Shown: positions 30,578-30,650 of the stretch, in pieces
How the letters are laid out: each line of letters opens with the position of its first letter
Position numbering within the stretch: the stretch's first letter is position 1
Source of the DNA: an uncultured Eubacteriales bacterium
GTDB taxonomy: Bacteria > Bacillota > Clostridia > Oscillospirales > CAG-272
NCBI GenBank assembly: GCA_934474225.1
Contig: CAKSLU010000018.1
Location: 1 to 30,650 of the forward strand
Direction: 5' to 3'
Length of the DNA: 30,650 nt
The notes under the pieces: generated by a model
What the model saw: the letters and a program-made list of their open reading frames with translations, nothing else
What the model was told of the DNA's origin: nothing
The model's database searches: none
Made by a program: the position numbers and the translations under genes

Positions 30578-30650
30578 TCAGTCGCTGACGTAAGGGATGA
30601 GAGCCATCTGTCTTGCTCTCTTGACAGCAACGGTAAGCTGACGCTGGTGA
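30578..30650 (-). CDS. rpsR: 30S ribosomal protein S18, C-terminal end
   Basis: The minus strand from the window edge reads HQRQLTVAVKRARQMALIPY then VSD and a TGA stop (30580-30578). This is the conserved C-terminus of S18; the rest lies beyond the window. The gene normally closes the rpsF-ssb-rpsR operon. The fragment is too short to appear among long open frames but the match is specific. Confidence 0.93.
   Translation of the reverse strand, partial: HQRQLTVAVKRARQMALIPYVSD

Noticed and set aside
1..30650. CRISPR array, tRNA or rRNA genes
   Set aside because: No regularly spaced direct repeats and no recognisable tRNA or rRNA sequence were found in the intergenic regions.

Overview
The window is about 30.6 kb of chromosomal DNA from a GC-rich member of the Bacillota, most likely a gut or rumen Clostridia of the Oscillospirales type. 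The evidence is the Firmicute-style gene set (Rex, a DnaD and DnaI-like primosome pair, NrnA, an ECF FolT under a THF riboswitch, a PfoR-type membrane protein), strong GGAGG ribosome binding sites, TTGACA-N17-TATAAT promoters, a dockerin-bearing glycosidase, and many small palindromic intergenic repeats. No phage, CRISPR array, tRNA or rRNA was seen.

Layout. The left edge is the 3' end of rplA (1-513). It is followed not by rplJ but by a 646-base gap with three terminator-like hairpins, a promoter-like site and a 138-bp inverted-repeat element. A secreted modular GH43-dockerin protein (1160-4702) follows, then a CPBP membrane protease (minus strand), a PfoR-like PTS-IIC membrane protein and an M18 aminopeptidase (plus strand). 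From 8634 to 18921 everything is on the minus strand. folT-folC sits under a THF riboswitch (10518-10616). nadE is next. A compact eight-gene run then reads galU, comEB-like dCMP deaminase, LMW phosphatase, rimI, tsaD, rex, dnaD-like, dnaI/dnaC-like, with several 4-bp ATGA overlaps.

Divergent from galU is rbfA-nrnA (19129-20459). It is followed by an amidohydrolase (minus) and a metal module: a heavy-metal P-type ATPase with an SCA rather than CPC membrane motif, preceded by a small membrane protein with a Glu/Ala-rich tail. The promoter of that module contains a TTAGC-N4-GCTAA palindrome resembling a DtxR/MntR-family operator. Divergent from it is a MarR regulator plus an acyl-CoA synthetase. 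An AT-rich phosphotransferase gene (26682-27722) lies between imperfect inverted repeats and looks imported. The right part holds a lipoprotein with a sialidase-type fold (28108-30459), and the right edge is the C-terminus of rpsR.

How it works together. The two large exported proteins at either end suggest use of plant or host glycans, possibly arabinan. The middle is housekeeping: folate uptake and glutamylation, NAD synthesis, redox sensing, tRNA t6A, replication initiation and ribosome maturation. The points most worth following are the P-type ATPase with its small partner and operator, the riboswitch with its SD-sequestering hairpin, the dockerin glycosidase, the inverted-repeat-flanked kinase-fold gene, and the family of intergenic palindromes.
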